Positions 26,166-39,300 of a DNA stretch of 64,000 bases are shown one piece after another (position 1 is the first letter of the stretch; each line of letters opens with the position of its first letter). Position numbers and translations under genes: made by a program. The notes below the pieces were generated by a model. That model had not been told where the DNA came from. It saw only the letters and a program-made list of their open reading frames with translations, and did not search any database. Location: assembly GCA_013396655.1 (NCBI GenBank), contig WBMV01006439.1, forward strand, positions 496,001 to 560,000, given 5' to 3'. The DNA comes from Campylorhamphus procurvoides (Eukaryota > Chordata > Aves > Passeriformes > Dendrocolaptidae).

Positions 26166-28707
26166 GGAAAATCAAAACATTTTCAGGACAAGCCACAGTT
26201 TTAATCCCTTCCTGACCTCTTATGTTTCACACCACCCTACTTATTCACTAAATCCTTCAGAACATTGTTACCTCCACAGTATATCTGAAGCATCCCACAG
26301 GATGCATTCATGCCATGTTTTATGTAAAGAAGAAGAAAAAGTGGTTAGAGTTTAAATTCATTGAGATGGGACAATGTCTTCAATGTGGTTGTAGACCCTG
26401 ATGCTGGCTTTACCTTCAATATAAATTGGAAATATTACTGTAAGTAGCCCTACCTCACTTTGTCCACAATTATGAAGCTGATGTCTATTTGAAACAATTT
26501 GTCAGCCAATAGGTGGCAGTGAAGGTATTTAACATTTATCTAAATCTTCTATTTTCATTTAGAAGAATTCCCTCAAGTAAATGGCATGTTATGCTCACAA
26601 ATTAAAAGCCAAGACACATATTGAATTTTGTCATTAAAAATATTAAGTACTTTTAAATAGTTGGCGAACTGTTGAGAACTTAAACAGTTCCCTGGAAATA
26701 AGAACAAGCGCATCATACTGCTTGTAGCTTTGTCAAAACCAAATCTAAAGTAGGAGATCCTTTTGAGATTCTGGGACCAATGACATTCCAGGCAGTAACT
26801 AACAATGAAATTTAAACTGAATATATGAGAAAATTGTAGCATTCCAGGAATTGGTTTATACTGTAGTTTTTGCATGCTGCATGTCAACTATTTTTTTCCC
26901 AGTTTCTTTCATTTTTGCAATCCTGTGAGGAAATAAGGAGGATTTTGTAGTAAATATAATACAATTTTTCATCACTAGAAATCACCAGAATTTTATTAGG
27001 ACAAACTTTACAAGCAACATCTTCATTCTCTCTGGTAAAAAAGTTCATAAGATATTCTACAAATAGGGTTAATGAGACATTATGATCAATTTCCATATGC
27101 CTTAGTATGTTCATAAGGAAGCAGCCTTTTCATGTTAAGTTTTTTTCTAATTTCAATATATTTTCTCGGAGCAAATGTGATTCAGAAGACATCAAGTATC
27201 AGTGTTTTGGCTTATACAGAGTGTAATGCAGACAATCTCTGCACATTGTATTTCATACCTGCAAGTTACAGTTCCTCCAAACTTTTTATTGAAGAGACAC
27301 ATTAAGTCAAAGAATACCATACAAAAAAGAGGATCATTTACCAGCCATGACTGATACAGCCACTGGTAGTCGTGAACAAAAATAAAATAAACCCAGGCAT
27401 AACAATAAAAAGAAGGGATTGAGCTGTTTTTCTTCATTTATTGTTGCCACATATAATGCTATGCAAGACAACAGGTCTAGCGTTTACTCCACCACTGTTT
27501 TATTTACAGCACAGCCTTATGATTTAGACTTAGTCACCGTAGCTATTTCAACTTTTTCAACAAAATTAAATCCAATTAGTATATGCTGTTCTGGAAATCC
27601 TCCCTATTCATCAATATTTTTAAAGAGTTTACTGATTTTGCTACTTTTCATATGATATTTCCTATCAGCAGTGTCAGGCAGCTCAGGGTATTCCCTCTTT
27701 AACATCACAGACTATCAAACACATCTCAGCTTTCTAAACTGCCTTCAGTCCTCTTGGAGAATATCACATAAGTTGTGGGTGATTCTTAAGAAATCGATGT
27801 GCAAACTTTCCCAGTTCCATACAAGCAACATTTACTGATTTCACTGCACTCTTTATTCTTCCCAGATATCTCCTTCTCAGACATCTATGAGCCCCAGAGC
27901 ACTAAAGGAGCAGCATTTTGAATGTATAGGAAGGTTTGTTTGGAATAGTGGCCAGACACTGAGTATATTTATACAGGTGATTGCATCTCAAGATACATTA
28001 ATCTTAGGCTATATAATTCACTCTGATGGGCCTTGGGAGTCCTTTCAACAGTATTCTTTGTTCACATGGATTCTGTCAATGAATCCCAGTATGTTTAAAG
28101 CAGGTGGCAAACAGTGATTTCCCAAAGAAAAAAATCCATTATTAAACTTCTTATTATGTGTTGTTTAAATGATTAATTAAACTCTTCATTTCCCTATAAT
28201 TGTTTCAATCTTCATAAGGAAGTTGAAAGTCAGCCCAAAGTTGATATCCTAAACTTAACTCTAGCATGGGATCCTAGTCCAGAATAGATTGTGCTCCAAA
28301 AAACCATCTCCTATTGGTTGTTATTTTTGATCTATTTCAAGTTCATTTTTGTATAAAGCAGCAGCATATAAAATAAACCAGGGATCAGAACTCAGGATCT
28401 GCAAAGCTTGCCTTGCCATATCTGGAAAAAGCACCACGAGGAAACTCAAGGTGGAACATGAACCTAGTTATATTTACTTTGGATCAATAACACAGGAATC
28501 AACTTGCCATACATAAGTGCAGAAGTTGTGGCCTTTTTTTTGTTTTTTCTACATATGAGTAAGCTTTTTTAACAAAACTTCATCCTGATGAAAGGACTCC
28601 CAGCAAATACTTCCCTTATGTTTGCTTCACTGATGGGATGACATGTAGAAATCACAACAGTAAGCTAATAAAGCAAGTCCTGGATTTAAATTAGTTGGAG
28701 GGGTATT

Positions 28708-28738
28708 TTGGTTGGTTGGTTGGTTGGTTGGTTGGTTG
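28708..28738. repeat. (TTGG)n tetranucleotide microsatellite
   Basis: Seven complete TTGG units and a partial eighth are uninterrupted. This is the only clean tetranucleotide array in the window. It is the reverse-complement form of the CCAA units at 19.3 kb. Confidence 0.95.
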
Positions 28739-29717
28739 TTTCTATTCATTTGTTTGGGAAATTTTTAAACTTCTTATTATCTTTTTTTCTCCCAGTAAGC
28801 AATCTAGCCAGCTCTAATAGGGCTTGAGAGCCAGTTTAGAAAATCCCAAGTCATTGCCAGTTCTTGGATATTTGTATCACATGCAGAAGTCTTCTAGCTA
28901 ATGAAAGAAATCAGGTCTTGCTATAATAAGAGAACCAACAAGGCACTTCCTAATGGTGAGTTAAAACTCTCATTGAAACCTTGCCTGCTGCTAAGTGAAC
29001 AGGCTTGGCAGGCATGAATTAGTGACAGTAGCTATTGTAACCTGCCAGGGCTCTTTATAAAGGAATGATCATGATCATACAGAGAGCTACGAAGGAGAAC
29101 TACTGAAAGTCTCCAAGTAACTAATAAAGATGCGTACACTTTCTAATTAGTGATGGGAAAAATTCAAATTTGAGAATCAGTTGAAATGCAGACAAACATG
29201 AAGTCACAAATCAGTTGCTCAGAAAAAAAGGAGACAAGGTCAGCAGCTAGCAAGGCCAGTGAACCTTAAGTTAAGCCTTTGTTTTTACACAGAGTCAAAA
29301 ATCATTAGGGAAGTGGGGGGCCTGCCTAAGACTGCAATATTTCACTGCCTGGCACTGTTGCATTAGCTTCCAGGCAGACTGAGAAGGACCAAGACTGTAG
29401 CAGACACCAACTGCCTCATCTTCTTGTCTCTTCTTCCCTTCATTATTTTCACCTTCTCTTCATCAGTGTTCTCTTGATATTCTTCTGCAGAGACATTGCT
29501 TAACACTGCAGAGTAGAAGCTGTGCCATCTCAATCAGAAAATGAATACTACAACTGTTAGGTAGTTGAAAGGTTTGAAGGGAGAAAGGGTCAGAACAACC
29601 GTGAACGGCACCAAACAAACAGAAAACAAAGATATCCCACATAGTGTCTGAACTTAAATGAGAAAACAGGTAAAAGAAGATAAAAGAAAAGAAAGCAATC
29701 ATTGCCTTACTTCTGGG

Positions 29718-29850
29718 AAAAAAAAAACAAAACAACAAAAAAAACCAAACAAGCAAACAAAAAAAACCAAAAAAACCCATAAAAAACACCCTCAAAATTC
29801 CCCCCAAAAAACCAGAAAACAAAACACTGCAAAAAATGAAAAATACCCCA
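29718..29850. repeat. A/C-rich low-complexity tract
   Basis: About 130 bp are dominated by A with C singletons and CC or CCCCCC clusters. Open frames on both strands (29658-29858 plus, Lys-rich; 29463-29822 minus, Phe-rich) follow from the composition and are not genes. Confidence 0.88.
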
Positions 29851-30642
29851 TTGTATAAACGTAAATTATTATAAAATTATTCATTTGAATATGTTTTGCC
29901 CTTTCATTATAAAGCTCCTGGCTAATTCTCAGTTTCAAAATTCAACAGTTCCAAAATTAAACCCTGGCGAGCCAGGAAATGCCAGAGCCAGTCTCCTACC
30001 AGAAGTACATTGTAATAGACTCTTCCATATAATGATCCCACTTAAGACAAGACCCCTCTGAGGGGGCAGTTCTCCATTCTTCACTGTATGGTTTCCTATC
30101 CTTGGCTCAAAAGTAAGCAAGCAGCTAGGAAACCAGATAATGAATAAGTCAAAACTTGATCTCAAATTCTTTGTCAGCAGTTTTGTCTGTGAAATTTCCA
30201 GGAAGTGACAAGGATGTTTTAAAGATCTCACAGATCTCTGTGGACCTCAATGCAAGATCAGACTTGTTCTTAACTAAGAGTCTAGATACTCACAGGAATC
30301 ACAACTGAAAAAAACCAGGGTTTCATTGAGTTGCCTAAAATTACACTATAATTCTAAGGCTATAAGCATTAAATACTTCTCTTGTCCCCTGTCTTGTCAC
30401 TTTATATCTTCTAAGTTTAGCAGTGATTTTGTATGTTAGAGTTCTCAATCACCCTGATGATTCACCAAGCTTATCAGGAGCAATGAATGAAATATCCCAC
30501 CAAAACAAAACACTGTAAGCACACAAAACAAAATTCTATCCTAATACATATGCATTAAGGCTGCAAATAAACTTAAATCTTTTAATTTCCTAACTTTTCC
30601 GAACTCTTCTTTGCTGTCTTAGTAAGGCTCATGTCTTCTGAT

Positions 30643-30681
30643 TAAAAAAAAAAACAACAACCAAACGAACCAAACAAAACA
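30643..30681. repeat. A/C-rich tract
   Basis: A run of 11 A is followed by CAACAACC and CCAAACAAAAC units. It has the same class and orientation as the tract about 0.9 kb upstream. Confidence 0.8.
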
Positions 30682-31223
30682 GAAGTCAAGGAACCATTAA
30701 ACGTACTCCTGATGCTAAAGAGCATCAAAGGAAAGATTGGCGACTCATCCATGGCACAACCTGCTGCTCTTGGACATCATAGAAAGTATCACCAACTTTT
30801 CATCCAGCATGTTGATCTATCCCAGAGAGTCAAGTCATGCCAGTAGGTTTCACAGATACCTGCTGGTAAATGGTATACTCAAAATGCAGAGTCCTGCTCT
30901 GGTGCCAAATGTTAAGTTACCTGTTCCATATTGAGTTACTACAGCTTGAGAGTTGTTGACAATGCAGTTTTCTTCAGCCTTATTCTGGGAGATGGTCATG
31001 CACTGTTTACTGTGGAATTTAGGCCAAGACAAGTCTCTCAGACAGAAAGTTTCATTACAAACTTAGAATCTGGCAAAGTTGTGAGAAATTGAAGACAAGC
31101 TATTGAAATATTTGTGAAACTTAATTTCATAAAATATTTCTGGACTATTTGTGTCCTAATAAAAAGTTGTAGGCACAAAAGTAATTTAGAATTAGAATTT
31201 TTATTTGATCTCTGTATCAGCAA

Positions 31224-31235
31224 TTTTTTTTTTTT
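31224..31235. repeat. Poly(T) tract
   Basis: A run of 12 T immediately followed by CAGTGGGG. It resembles a polypyrimidine plus AG acceptor, but no open exon with a donor follows, so I list it only as a homopolymer. Confidence 0.75.
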
Positions 31236-31382
31236 CAGTGGGGAAGTGTGCTGTTCACGCATGTTTGTAGCAAAATCCAGAATTTTCACACTATTGTTGG
31301 TCAATAGAAACAAGAAACGCTCTTTCTAGACAGTACTAGAAGAAACTGGTGCACAGTAACACCCATTATAAATAATGAATGG

Positions 31383-31445
31383 ACCAATTTCAAAGTGTAA
31401 TATTACATCAATATTCACACTTTTTGAATATTGATGTAAATTGGT
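31383..31445. repeat. Overlapping inverted repeats (alternative hairpins)
   Basis: TTACATCAATATTCA at 31403-31417 and TGAATATTGATGTAA at 31425-31439 are exact 15-nt reverse complements around a 7-nt loop. Outside them, ACCAAT (31383-31388) pairs with ATTGGT (31440-31445), leaving a one-sided 14-nt bulge. The left arm can instead pair backwards: AAAGTGTAATATT (31392-31404) is complementary, with one extra base, to AATATTCACACTTT (31411-31424). The central segment can therefore form either of two mutually exclusive stems. Confidence 0.85.
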
Positions 31446-32727
31446 TTAAATTGACCAGATGCTCTGAAGATGGCATATTCAGGTGCAAATTATTTTTCTC
31501 CTGTCAGCAAATCCCATTAGTCTTTAGAAGTGATGCACTATAAGAGAAAGCAGCTGTTGGTTCTCCTTAGGGACTGCATAGAAAGGCACCTCTAATGTTC
31601 CCTGGGAATTTCATAGGAGTGATGAACATGCAGAATAAGCTTCAAATCAGATCTTTAATCAACACTTTACCCTGAGTGACTGCACTTTTTACTACCCATT
31701 TCTCAGTAGAATGATCTTGTCACAGGATTATCTATGTTCTGTCCCCTTTTTGAGGCCTGTGATTAAGTCTACAAAAGAAAATAAAAGAGACTGTGGTAAT
31801 TTTCTAATCCTGAGACCAAGTGCCAATATGCTCTAGTTCATATTCATCTGCTTAAATGCTGTCCTTTCAAAAGAGAAAGAAGAATATCTACCAAATTTCT
31901 GAAATATTTCTATTAGATTCAAAATCTTGCCAGTTAGCCACTGTGCAAACAAATAAATTATACATACAGTCACACATTAGTGCTTGATCCCACAAGGTAA
32001 TTCTGTTTTATTTGCTGGTGTGAGCAAAGCCTCTAAGCACAGTGAAGACTTCTTCTTTAAGTCTGATAACTTATCTTTTCTGATTTCTATCTGCATATCC
32101 ATCTGAAGGGCACTTCCCCCTTTCTTTGTGAATCAGTGACTAGCTTTCCAAAACAAGCTTCTCCTCTTGCCTTGGTTCTGCAGATGATTTTGCTTAGAAA
32201 GCAGTCTTCCTTCTAGTGTGGTTTAGTCTTGACTATAAACCCAGAATGAAACCATAATTAGTTGTAGTATGAGTAGTGTTGCAAAGTAGTTATGTTTTTA
32301 CACTAATTTTACAATATTCTTCTGTTAAAGTAGGGATCGCACTGTGTGCAGTGTATGTGGATAGCTGACGTTTAAAACAGTTATATGTAAGATATTACAC
32401 AAGGCAAGGGAAAGAATAGCATGTGGAGCTCTGCCAGAGCAAGAAGCAAGACCACTATTAACTGAACAAAGGAAATCCCGGGATTTTATACCCTTACAGT
32501 CTAAGCATGAGTGTGGAGTCATCGGTTCCTGTTGTGTCTCTGAGTGTCCAGTCAGCGGGCTGAGCCACAATTCTTTGTGGCCTTTGCAAAGGGTCAGTAT
32601 TTCGCAGCTTGTTGCCTCAAGCTCCAGCTCCTACCCTCAGAGCAAAACCTACAGCTCGCACTGCAGCTGCACACCAAGATACCCACACTGAGCTACCCAC
32701 ACCAAGTGTACCCCTCAACAGCAGAGA

Positions 32728-32796
32728 GCAGTAAGATCCCTCTCCCTGAACCTTTTCTTCTCCAGACTAAGCAACCCTAGCTGCTTCAGCCACATA
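32728..32796 (-). mobile_element. CR1 LINE fragment (internal 3' region)
   Basis: On the plus strand the block GCAGTAAGATCCC, then CCTTTTCTTCTCCAGACTAA, then GCAACCCTAGCTGCTTCAGC matches the reverse complement of the CR1 segment whose sense strand reads approximately GCTGAGGGAGCTGGGGTTG and CAGCCTGGAGAAGAGAAGG. That segment lies upstream of the terminal 3' end, which is absent here, so the piece is truncated on both sides. Its right end is about 32 bp from the solo LTR at 32829. Confidence 0.75.
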
Positions 32797-32823
32797 ATAT
32801 GCACTTTGAATATTAATTTCTAG

Positions 32824-32828
32824 GTCAT
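32824..32828. repeat. Target-site duplication, left copy (GTCAT)
   Basis: GTCAT directly precedes the TGTGTTGG start of the LTR. It matches 4 of 5 bases of GTCAG directly after the LTR. A 5-bp duplication fits the ERVL class. Confidence 0.65.
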
Positions 32829-33381
32829 TGTGTTGGTTTTAGCTGGGATAGAAGTACTTTTCTTCACAGAACTGATATCGAGCTGTGTCTTGGAAATGCT
32901 GATAATACAGATGCCTGTTATTGCTGAGCAGTGCTTACACAGAGCCAAGGCCTTTCCTGCCTCTCACTTCACCAGTCAGGGAGCTGGGAGTGTGTAAGAA
33001 GTTGGAATGGGACACAGCTGGGATTGCTTACCCTTACTGATCCCAGGGATATTCCATCCCATGTGTTGTCATGCTCAGCACATAAAGCCATGAAAAGAAG
33101 GAGGAAGAGGCAATGTTCAGAATGATGACATTGTTCTTTCAAGGTAACTGTTATGAGTGATGGAGCCCTGCTTTCCTGGAGATGGCTGAAAACCTGCCTG
33201 GTCATAGGAAGTGGTGGATGAATTATTTTTGCAATTTTGCTTTGCCTATGTTCATGGCTTTTGCTTTACGTTTTGAATTGTATTTATCTCAACCAAGAGT
33301 TTTCTCCCTTTCATTGTTCTAATTTTCTCCCTCTTCCGATCTTGCTGGTGCTTAGTTGTTGGCTGGGGTTAAATCACAACA
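32829..33381 (+). mobile_element. Solo LTR of an avian ERVL-like endogenous retrovirus
   Basis: The 553-bp element starts TGTGTTGGTTTTAGCTGGGA and ends GGCTGGGGTTAAATCACAACA, so it has TG...CA termini. Internal landmarks of this widespread avian LTR are CTTTTCTTCACAGAACTGAT, TGTTATTGCTGAGCAGTGCT, GGGATATTCCATCCCATGTG, ATGCTCAGCACATAAAGCC (a possible decayed TATA or poly(A) signal region, near 33074-33088), TTGTATTTATCTCAACCAAG and GGTGCTTAGTTGTTGGCTGG. There is no primer-binding site, gag, pol or env on either side. It is therefore a solo LTR, presumably left by LTR-LTR recombination of an old provirus. Short open frames inside it (32931-33125 plus, 32969-33205 minus) are chance. The exact Repbase family is not assigned. 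Confidence 0.9.
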
Positions 33382-33386
33382 GTCAG
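33382..33386. repeat. Target-site duplication, right copy (GTCAG)
   Basis: GTCAG directly follows the CACAACA end of the LTR and differs from the left copy only in its last base. Confidence 0.65.
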
Positions 33387-36300
33387 TTTTAATCCTATTT
33401 TTTATGCACGGCTTGTTAGATACATTCTTTTTATTCCATTCTGAATGTCCCTGAATGCATCATACAGTAAATGATCAATTAATGTTTTCTTTTTTTACCC
33501 CCATCCACGCTCATGGCAAAATTATTTCTTTACTTTCCCTCTGAAAACAAGGTTGTCCTTAGTCATTAATAAATGGATACAGCTTCCTTTTGCTAATAGA
33601 TGTCTGTACAATGTCTGAAGGCATGCATACATCACATACACATGAAAATCAGCATCCAACAATAATCTTGCCATTTGCATCAGATTGCTAAAGCTTTTGA
33701 AGCTTTCCAATTTGCATGGCTTAGTGGAAATAGGACATAAATCAGTTCTTTGAGTTGTGTTGCTGTTTCTATGTGTTACAGGAACAGCAGCTTCTCTTTT
33801 GCAATCCATACCAAAAAAAACCCCACCTCTGTAAATGAAAAAGAATGTGTGTATTTGCAAGCCGTTACATATACAGAGGGTAGATTCACGCTCCCACCTT
33901 GCTCAGTGTGACTCTGATATTCAGACAAAATCAAATACAAGCAGCTACTACCACAGTAACCATTCAGCTTCATAAATGGTCTATCTGTGTAGCAAAGACA
34001 TGGGCCAGGCTTACAGGAGTTTTACAGAGAAACAGAAATTACCAGAACTGGTAGTGTAAATAGAAACAGCAGTACGTAATGCTGTGAGAATAAATATTGA
34101 AAAGCAACTAGGAAAGTGGATGAGGGCAACTAATTTTAAATATTTTATCCTCTGCAAATATAAAAGCCTGGAGTCACCCATCTCTAATGTACGTAGCTTA
34201 AACCTTTCCACTTACTTGTTACAGCTGCTACTACAAAGGCACTGTGAGAAACCAGGTGATTCAGAAACGGGACAAATGAAAGTAAGTAGTTTGAGACACA
34301 CATTTTTTTTGGAGGTCAGATGTCAATGTTAGTAACTGGCTTTATTCCAGTAATCTAGTAAAGTTTGAAGTTCCCAATCTCTCCAAAGGCTACCTCCCTA
34401 CAATCTTCTGAGATTCCTCATTGAGGTGCTACTATCACATAATTTCCTCAGCTCTGTGATCAGTGACATTGGGTTGAATGGAATTAACAGGGAAAGAGGG
34501 TGAATAACATGTTGTACAATGTGTTACCTGTCATACTAAAGATGTCACAATAGGCCAGTGTGATGAAAGCACATTTGAGCTTCATACCCAACAGATGGCA
34601 AAGAACTGATGTAGCTATCATTGCATTCAGATGTATTCAACATTCTTATCTCAAAAATCAGGTACTCCTGATTTTATGGACAGCAAGAATATGGAGTAGG
34701 ACTCCACTGGCAGTGGGAAGGAACCTAAATCACTGGAATTTCTGATTTTAATGTCGTAATGGCTCTTTTGTCATTTTCACAAGTAAACTAACTGATTGTA
34801 AATATAACAAAATGTAAAGTAAGCAAAACAAAATTATTCAACAATATCTGCAGCTCCCCCTCCCCAAATTTATAAGGCTCCTTGTCCCCAGAACCTAATG
34901 TAATAATTTATACTCAGTCATTAGCAAGGGCACATCTTATTGTCTGGAAGTATTTAACTGAGATATATTCCCCCCACTCCCTCCTAACACATATAAAAGG
35001 TATGTTTGATACTCGGTGAAATGTCCATTATGTAGTCTTCCACCTGAGATTATTCCATGCTGAGGTGGGATTCCACGCTAGAGAGTGAAATTCAGGTATA
35101 AATATGGAATGCTCAAATCAATTTTAATTATAAAGAGAAAAAATATGGAAAGAGAAGTTATGCTTCAGCAGCTGTTGCTATTTCAGCTTGAAAGCATGGG
35201 AGGGGGGAGAAAGGCAAGGTAAAAACCCCAGTTTTTAAGTATGTCTTACTCAATAGATGACAAGTAAACATTGGACACTACCCTTCTTGTCTTTAAGGAG
35301 AAAAGAATCACAGATTTGTAAACTAATCCAGTCATATGTTCAGACATGCAGAAGAATCATATGGTTGGAAAGGTTAGCTGATATAAATGGAAAATGAGGC
35401 AAACCATAGAAGAAATGAAAAAAAAATCCAAAACTTTTCTTCTTTGAAAATTCATCATTTACAAAGAATACACTAACAACCTCCTATCCATAATAAGCAG
35501 GCAAAGCAACAATCAGGGAACAGCGGGAGATGGCAAGAATAAGAAATAGTAAGAAGTGTAAGGAATTAAAATTTTGCAACTAAAAAGAAGAAAAGTGCCT
35601 TTAGATATGACCTCATCCAACCACTCAGACAATCCATAGTTACCCAGAAGATTAGCTTTTGTACAAAACCATAGTGTACATGTTCCTAGACAAAGAAAGG
35701 AGTCTATATCAGCATGCCATAAGGGCTCAGTTACAGACACGACATGAATGGGAGCACTTCAGCAGTGACTCTCAGGGACGGTGTTCACGTGCCAAGAAAA
35801 GCTAGAGCTGAAGGAAAATTACGGTTTGAAGGCATGCCTGCCTATTCCCTCAGCTTCAGCTCCATCATCCAAGCTGCAAGGGAGGAATGAAATTAAAAAG
35901 GCCCACAAGCCAAAGGTTCAAATGCTTCATTACCTTTTCAGGCAAACCCAAAAGCCACATATTAATCTCAAACATTTTCTGTGCAAGAAAGAATCTTGAA
36001 CTGACTAGGGAATTAAGAAGTACAATGGTGTGGGGGTTTTTTAAGCTTGCACTTATTATCAATAAAAAGGAGTGTATAATCAGGGTCAGAAAAGCAAAGT
36101 GCAGGGCTGAAAGAGTCAGGGCACTGCAGGAAGTAGTACAACACTAAACAGAAATCTGCTATGAAGACAAACACCTACCAGACATATCTAGCACTGAGAC
36201 GAACTGCATAAGCAGCCAGCTCTTTGAAGGGATGGAATTTTCTTTTTCCCACCTACGGTGCCTTCCATAAATAACTTTCTCATGATGTTAAAGCAGCCAT

Positions 36301-39300
36301 GGAGCTGCACACTGTGAAGCTCTGTCAGAAGAAAGGATAACTGAAGATAATTCGGTACTCTTTTAGTACCATTGCTCTGTTTTAATACTGGAATACTGAT
36401 ATATAGATAAGGATAAAGACTTTTTTTTTCTTTTGGCCTTCAAGCTAGCCAAATGGGTGTGAGGACTCAGCAACAGACGGCTGAGAAGCCATGAGTGGCA
36501 TTGGTCCCAGTAGTTGCTCTGCGTTAGGGTTTCTAATACGGTCTTCAGACAGACACTGACAAAGCAAGTGATGAACTAGGGCTGGGGTCTGTATAAGAGT
36601 TCCAGCTAGGAGACAAGGCCAGAAGAAGGTTTTAACAAAAGTACAGCTATGTCATCTCTTAAACCAGGATTATCAACCTGAGTGTAAATGACGGTCCTGG
36701 AGCAACAGACAGGGTGTGGGTAAGGGGCTCCAGGTGAGATTGGCTAGGGCGTTTGAGACCTCTTAATGTTCTCAGTGGCCTTATAAAAGCTTAATAATAA
36801 CTTGTCAGAGGAAACAAAGACTCCTAGCACATTTATCACAGTGTCAGACCAGTCAGCGCAGGCACCAGACCTGTGGGGCAGCTTACTGTGCTCAGTCCTG
36901 TTATATCTTCAGGGTGCTTCTAAACCATATGTTCTTTCATACCTTCTGCAGTGACTCACGAGCTCAGCAATGGGCTTGTATAACCCAAATGTACACTACA
37001 GTTATGGAGTCACTATATGAAAAGTCAGACTTTTCATTTAACAGTTTTCACAGTAAGGAAAGTGCGAGTGGGATGGCACAGATGCTAGAATGGAAAAAAG
37101 TAAAAGAGAATCTGTCTCTTCCTGGCTGTCTGTGGTACACCCTGCTTCTCCAGCCTGCAAGAAATACGGAAGAGAAAGCCCAACTATTGATCTAAAGAAG
37201 AGACAAGATCCAATCTAAGGCTCATTGAGGTAAAAAGAGATAATAAATGGATGATAGAGCAGATTGTGGTACAGATCTTGTAGAGAAGAAAACAGGCCTG
37301 AAAAATATCTGAAGTGAAAAAAAGGAAACAAAGAGAGAAGGACTGGCAATTAGCAAGGCTTTAGGAAATGGAGTTGCTGAGCTGAGAAGAGCACATTTAG
37401 TAATGAAATAGAAAAAATAATATAGGTACTGTCAGATTAAGTTCACTAGAACTAGACCAAAAATTAAGGATCAGGACAAGCAAACAGAAACTGAAGTCTC
37501 CAGGTCAAAGTAATAGTTAGGTGGCTGTTAATGTCTCAAATTAAGCACTGGCCCTCAAGGGCTGGTGTGCTCTATTGCTCACTCCAAGTTTCCATTTTCC
37601 CCAACATATATCCAAGGCAAGACCTGGCCACACACCAGGTACACCTAGGATTCCCTGACAGGAAAGACAGTCACCTCAGCAGGGCAAGAGCTGAAGTGGG
37701 CACAACAGCTTTCTGCAGCCTCCATGGATTCAGGAACCGGCCCTGAACTTGCAGCTAACTTGCAGGTAGTGAAATTTCTGCCCTGGACTAATTTCTAAAG
37801 CAAACCTCTGTTATTTATCCAGAAAGCTACAAATATTTTTCTAAGGTCGGAGAAGGAAGAAGGTCTGAAGCTGTCCTTGGATCCCAATTGGCTCTCCTTG
37901 TGTACAGACGTCAAACCAGTTTTACGAGAATGTTCCAAAGGTGTTGCCTTGCAACACAAAGTTACACATTACTTGCCCTTCAACAACCCTTCAGAGAGAG
38001 AGACAATGCACACTACTACATATTTTCTCTGTGTTTTGTTCCTCAGCACCTCCTTTGATTCTTTTGCTCTCTAGCTTTTTAGTTTTCAGAATACAGGAAC
38101 ACATGTCCACCTCACTCTTGTCTTCTCTTGATGAAGGCTCTGAAAATATGTTTTCTATTCTTTATACAGTTGCTTTTGCTTAGCTACCACCTCCCCAGAA
38201 CATGGTCAAATTCTTCAAAGATCCCTATTTTCTTTACCCATATTGTTACATTTTATTTGAATCATCATAATATGCACATAAACCTAGTTCTGTAATTCTG
38301 TTAACTGAATTTATACATCAGGCCTAGCTGTCTCTGTCCATCTTTATCCTCCCTTCATATATATGCATATAAATGTGCATACGGCACACCCAAGCTCTTA
38401 TAGTATTTAAAACAGCCTACACTAACATTATTTTTGGCTAAATAGTATAATGATCTGATTCAGATTTCACCTGAACAACACTGGAACAGGTAAAAGGATC
38501 AGATTCGAGGATACTACTCTAACTTAACCACAAGCTTAGCTGACCTAATTTTATGTTTAAAATGTGTATTTCTGGTACTACGACATGTAGAAAATAGCAA
38601 CCAATAATCTGAAATCAACACAGAATAAAACCTGTTGGTCTCAAACACAGTATCATCTGTTTCACAAAGATTTGCTTCAAAGTTCTTATAAGAGCAAAAT
38701 ATTAATAGCCATCACTATCTTTGGCAGTTTGATTTTATGTTGTGGTTTCTGCAGTGACAGATCATATCCTCTGAGAGAGGACTGTCACACATGAACAGGC
38801 TCACCCAGCCCCAGTATTATATACTCATGTCTTCCTACTTCATTTCTATCCCAACTTTAAAACAAGGTTCTTGTTCCCACAAAGTCTTTACCTCTTCCAT
38901 CTCTGCTTGTAAGTCATGCAATTGAAACTGAAAAAGAAAAGTTTCTAAAATTCAGAAGCCTTTTCTAACTTCTTTTTTGTGGTCATCTTTCAAAACTTGT
39001 GAACTTTTTCTACCAAACCTGGTCTCCCTCAAGAAAAAGAAGAAACATATTTCCTTCCTTGCATACGATAAAGTTTGAGATATTTTTCCTGCTTTTAGAC
39101 ACCAAAGCTCAGTGATCCATGCTTTGGAAGCATATGCTCAAGTCTGAAGTGTTCACTTTGCCTTTGTACAAGTGTGCCCCCAAAGCCCTGTTTACAAAGT
39201 CAGGTGACAGTTCTGTCTGGCACTTACTAAGCTTGAATGTCAGGACAGGTGTCTTCTGTTAGAATTGTGTAAGAATTTCAAACTCCATGTTTTGATGGTA

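Larger units (their letters stand above)
22926..32727. other. Non-coding stretch, no gene recognised
   Basis: Unique AT-rich sequence with simple repeats at 26.15, 28.71, 29.72 and 30.64 kb and a set of overlapping inverted repeats at 31.4 kb. The part at 32560-32727 is somewhat richer in C and GC and directly precedes a CR1 piece, but I could not assign it. No exon or RNA gene is supported. Confidence 0.68.

Noticed and set aside
29463..29858. Phe-rich minus-strand and Lys-rich plus-strand frames
   Set aside because: Both cross the A/C tract at 29.72-29.85 kb and are composition artefacts.
31224..31245. Poly(T) followed by CAG as a splice acceptor
   Set aside because: No exon-like open frame with a donor follows, and similar T runs are common here.
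32931..33205. Short open frames on both strands
   Set aside because: They lie inside the solo LTR, which is non-coding.
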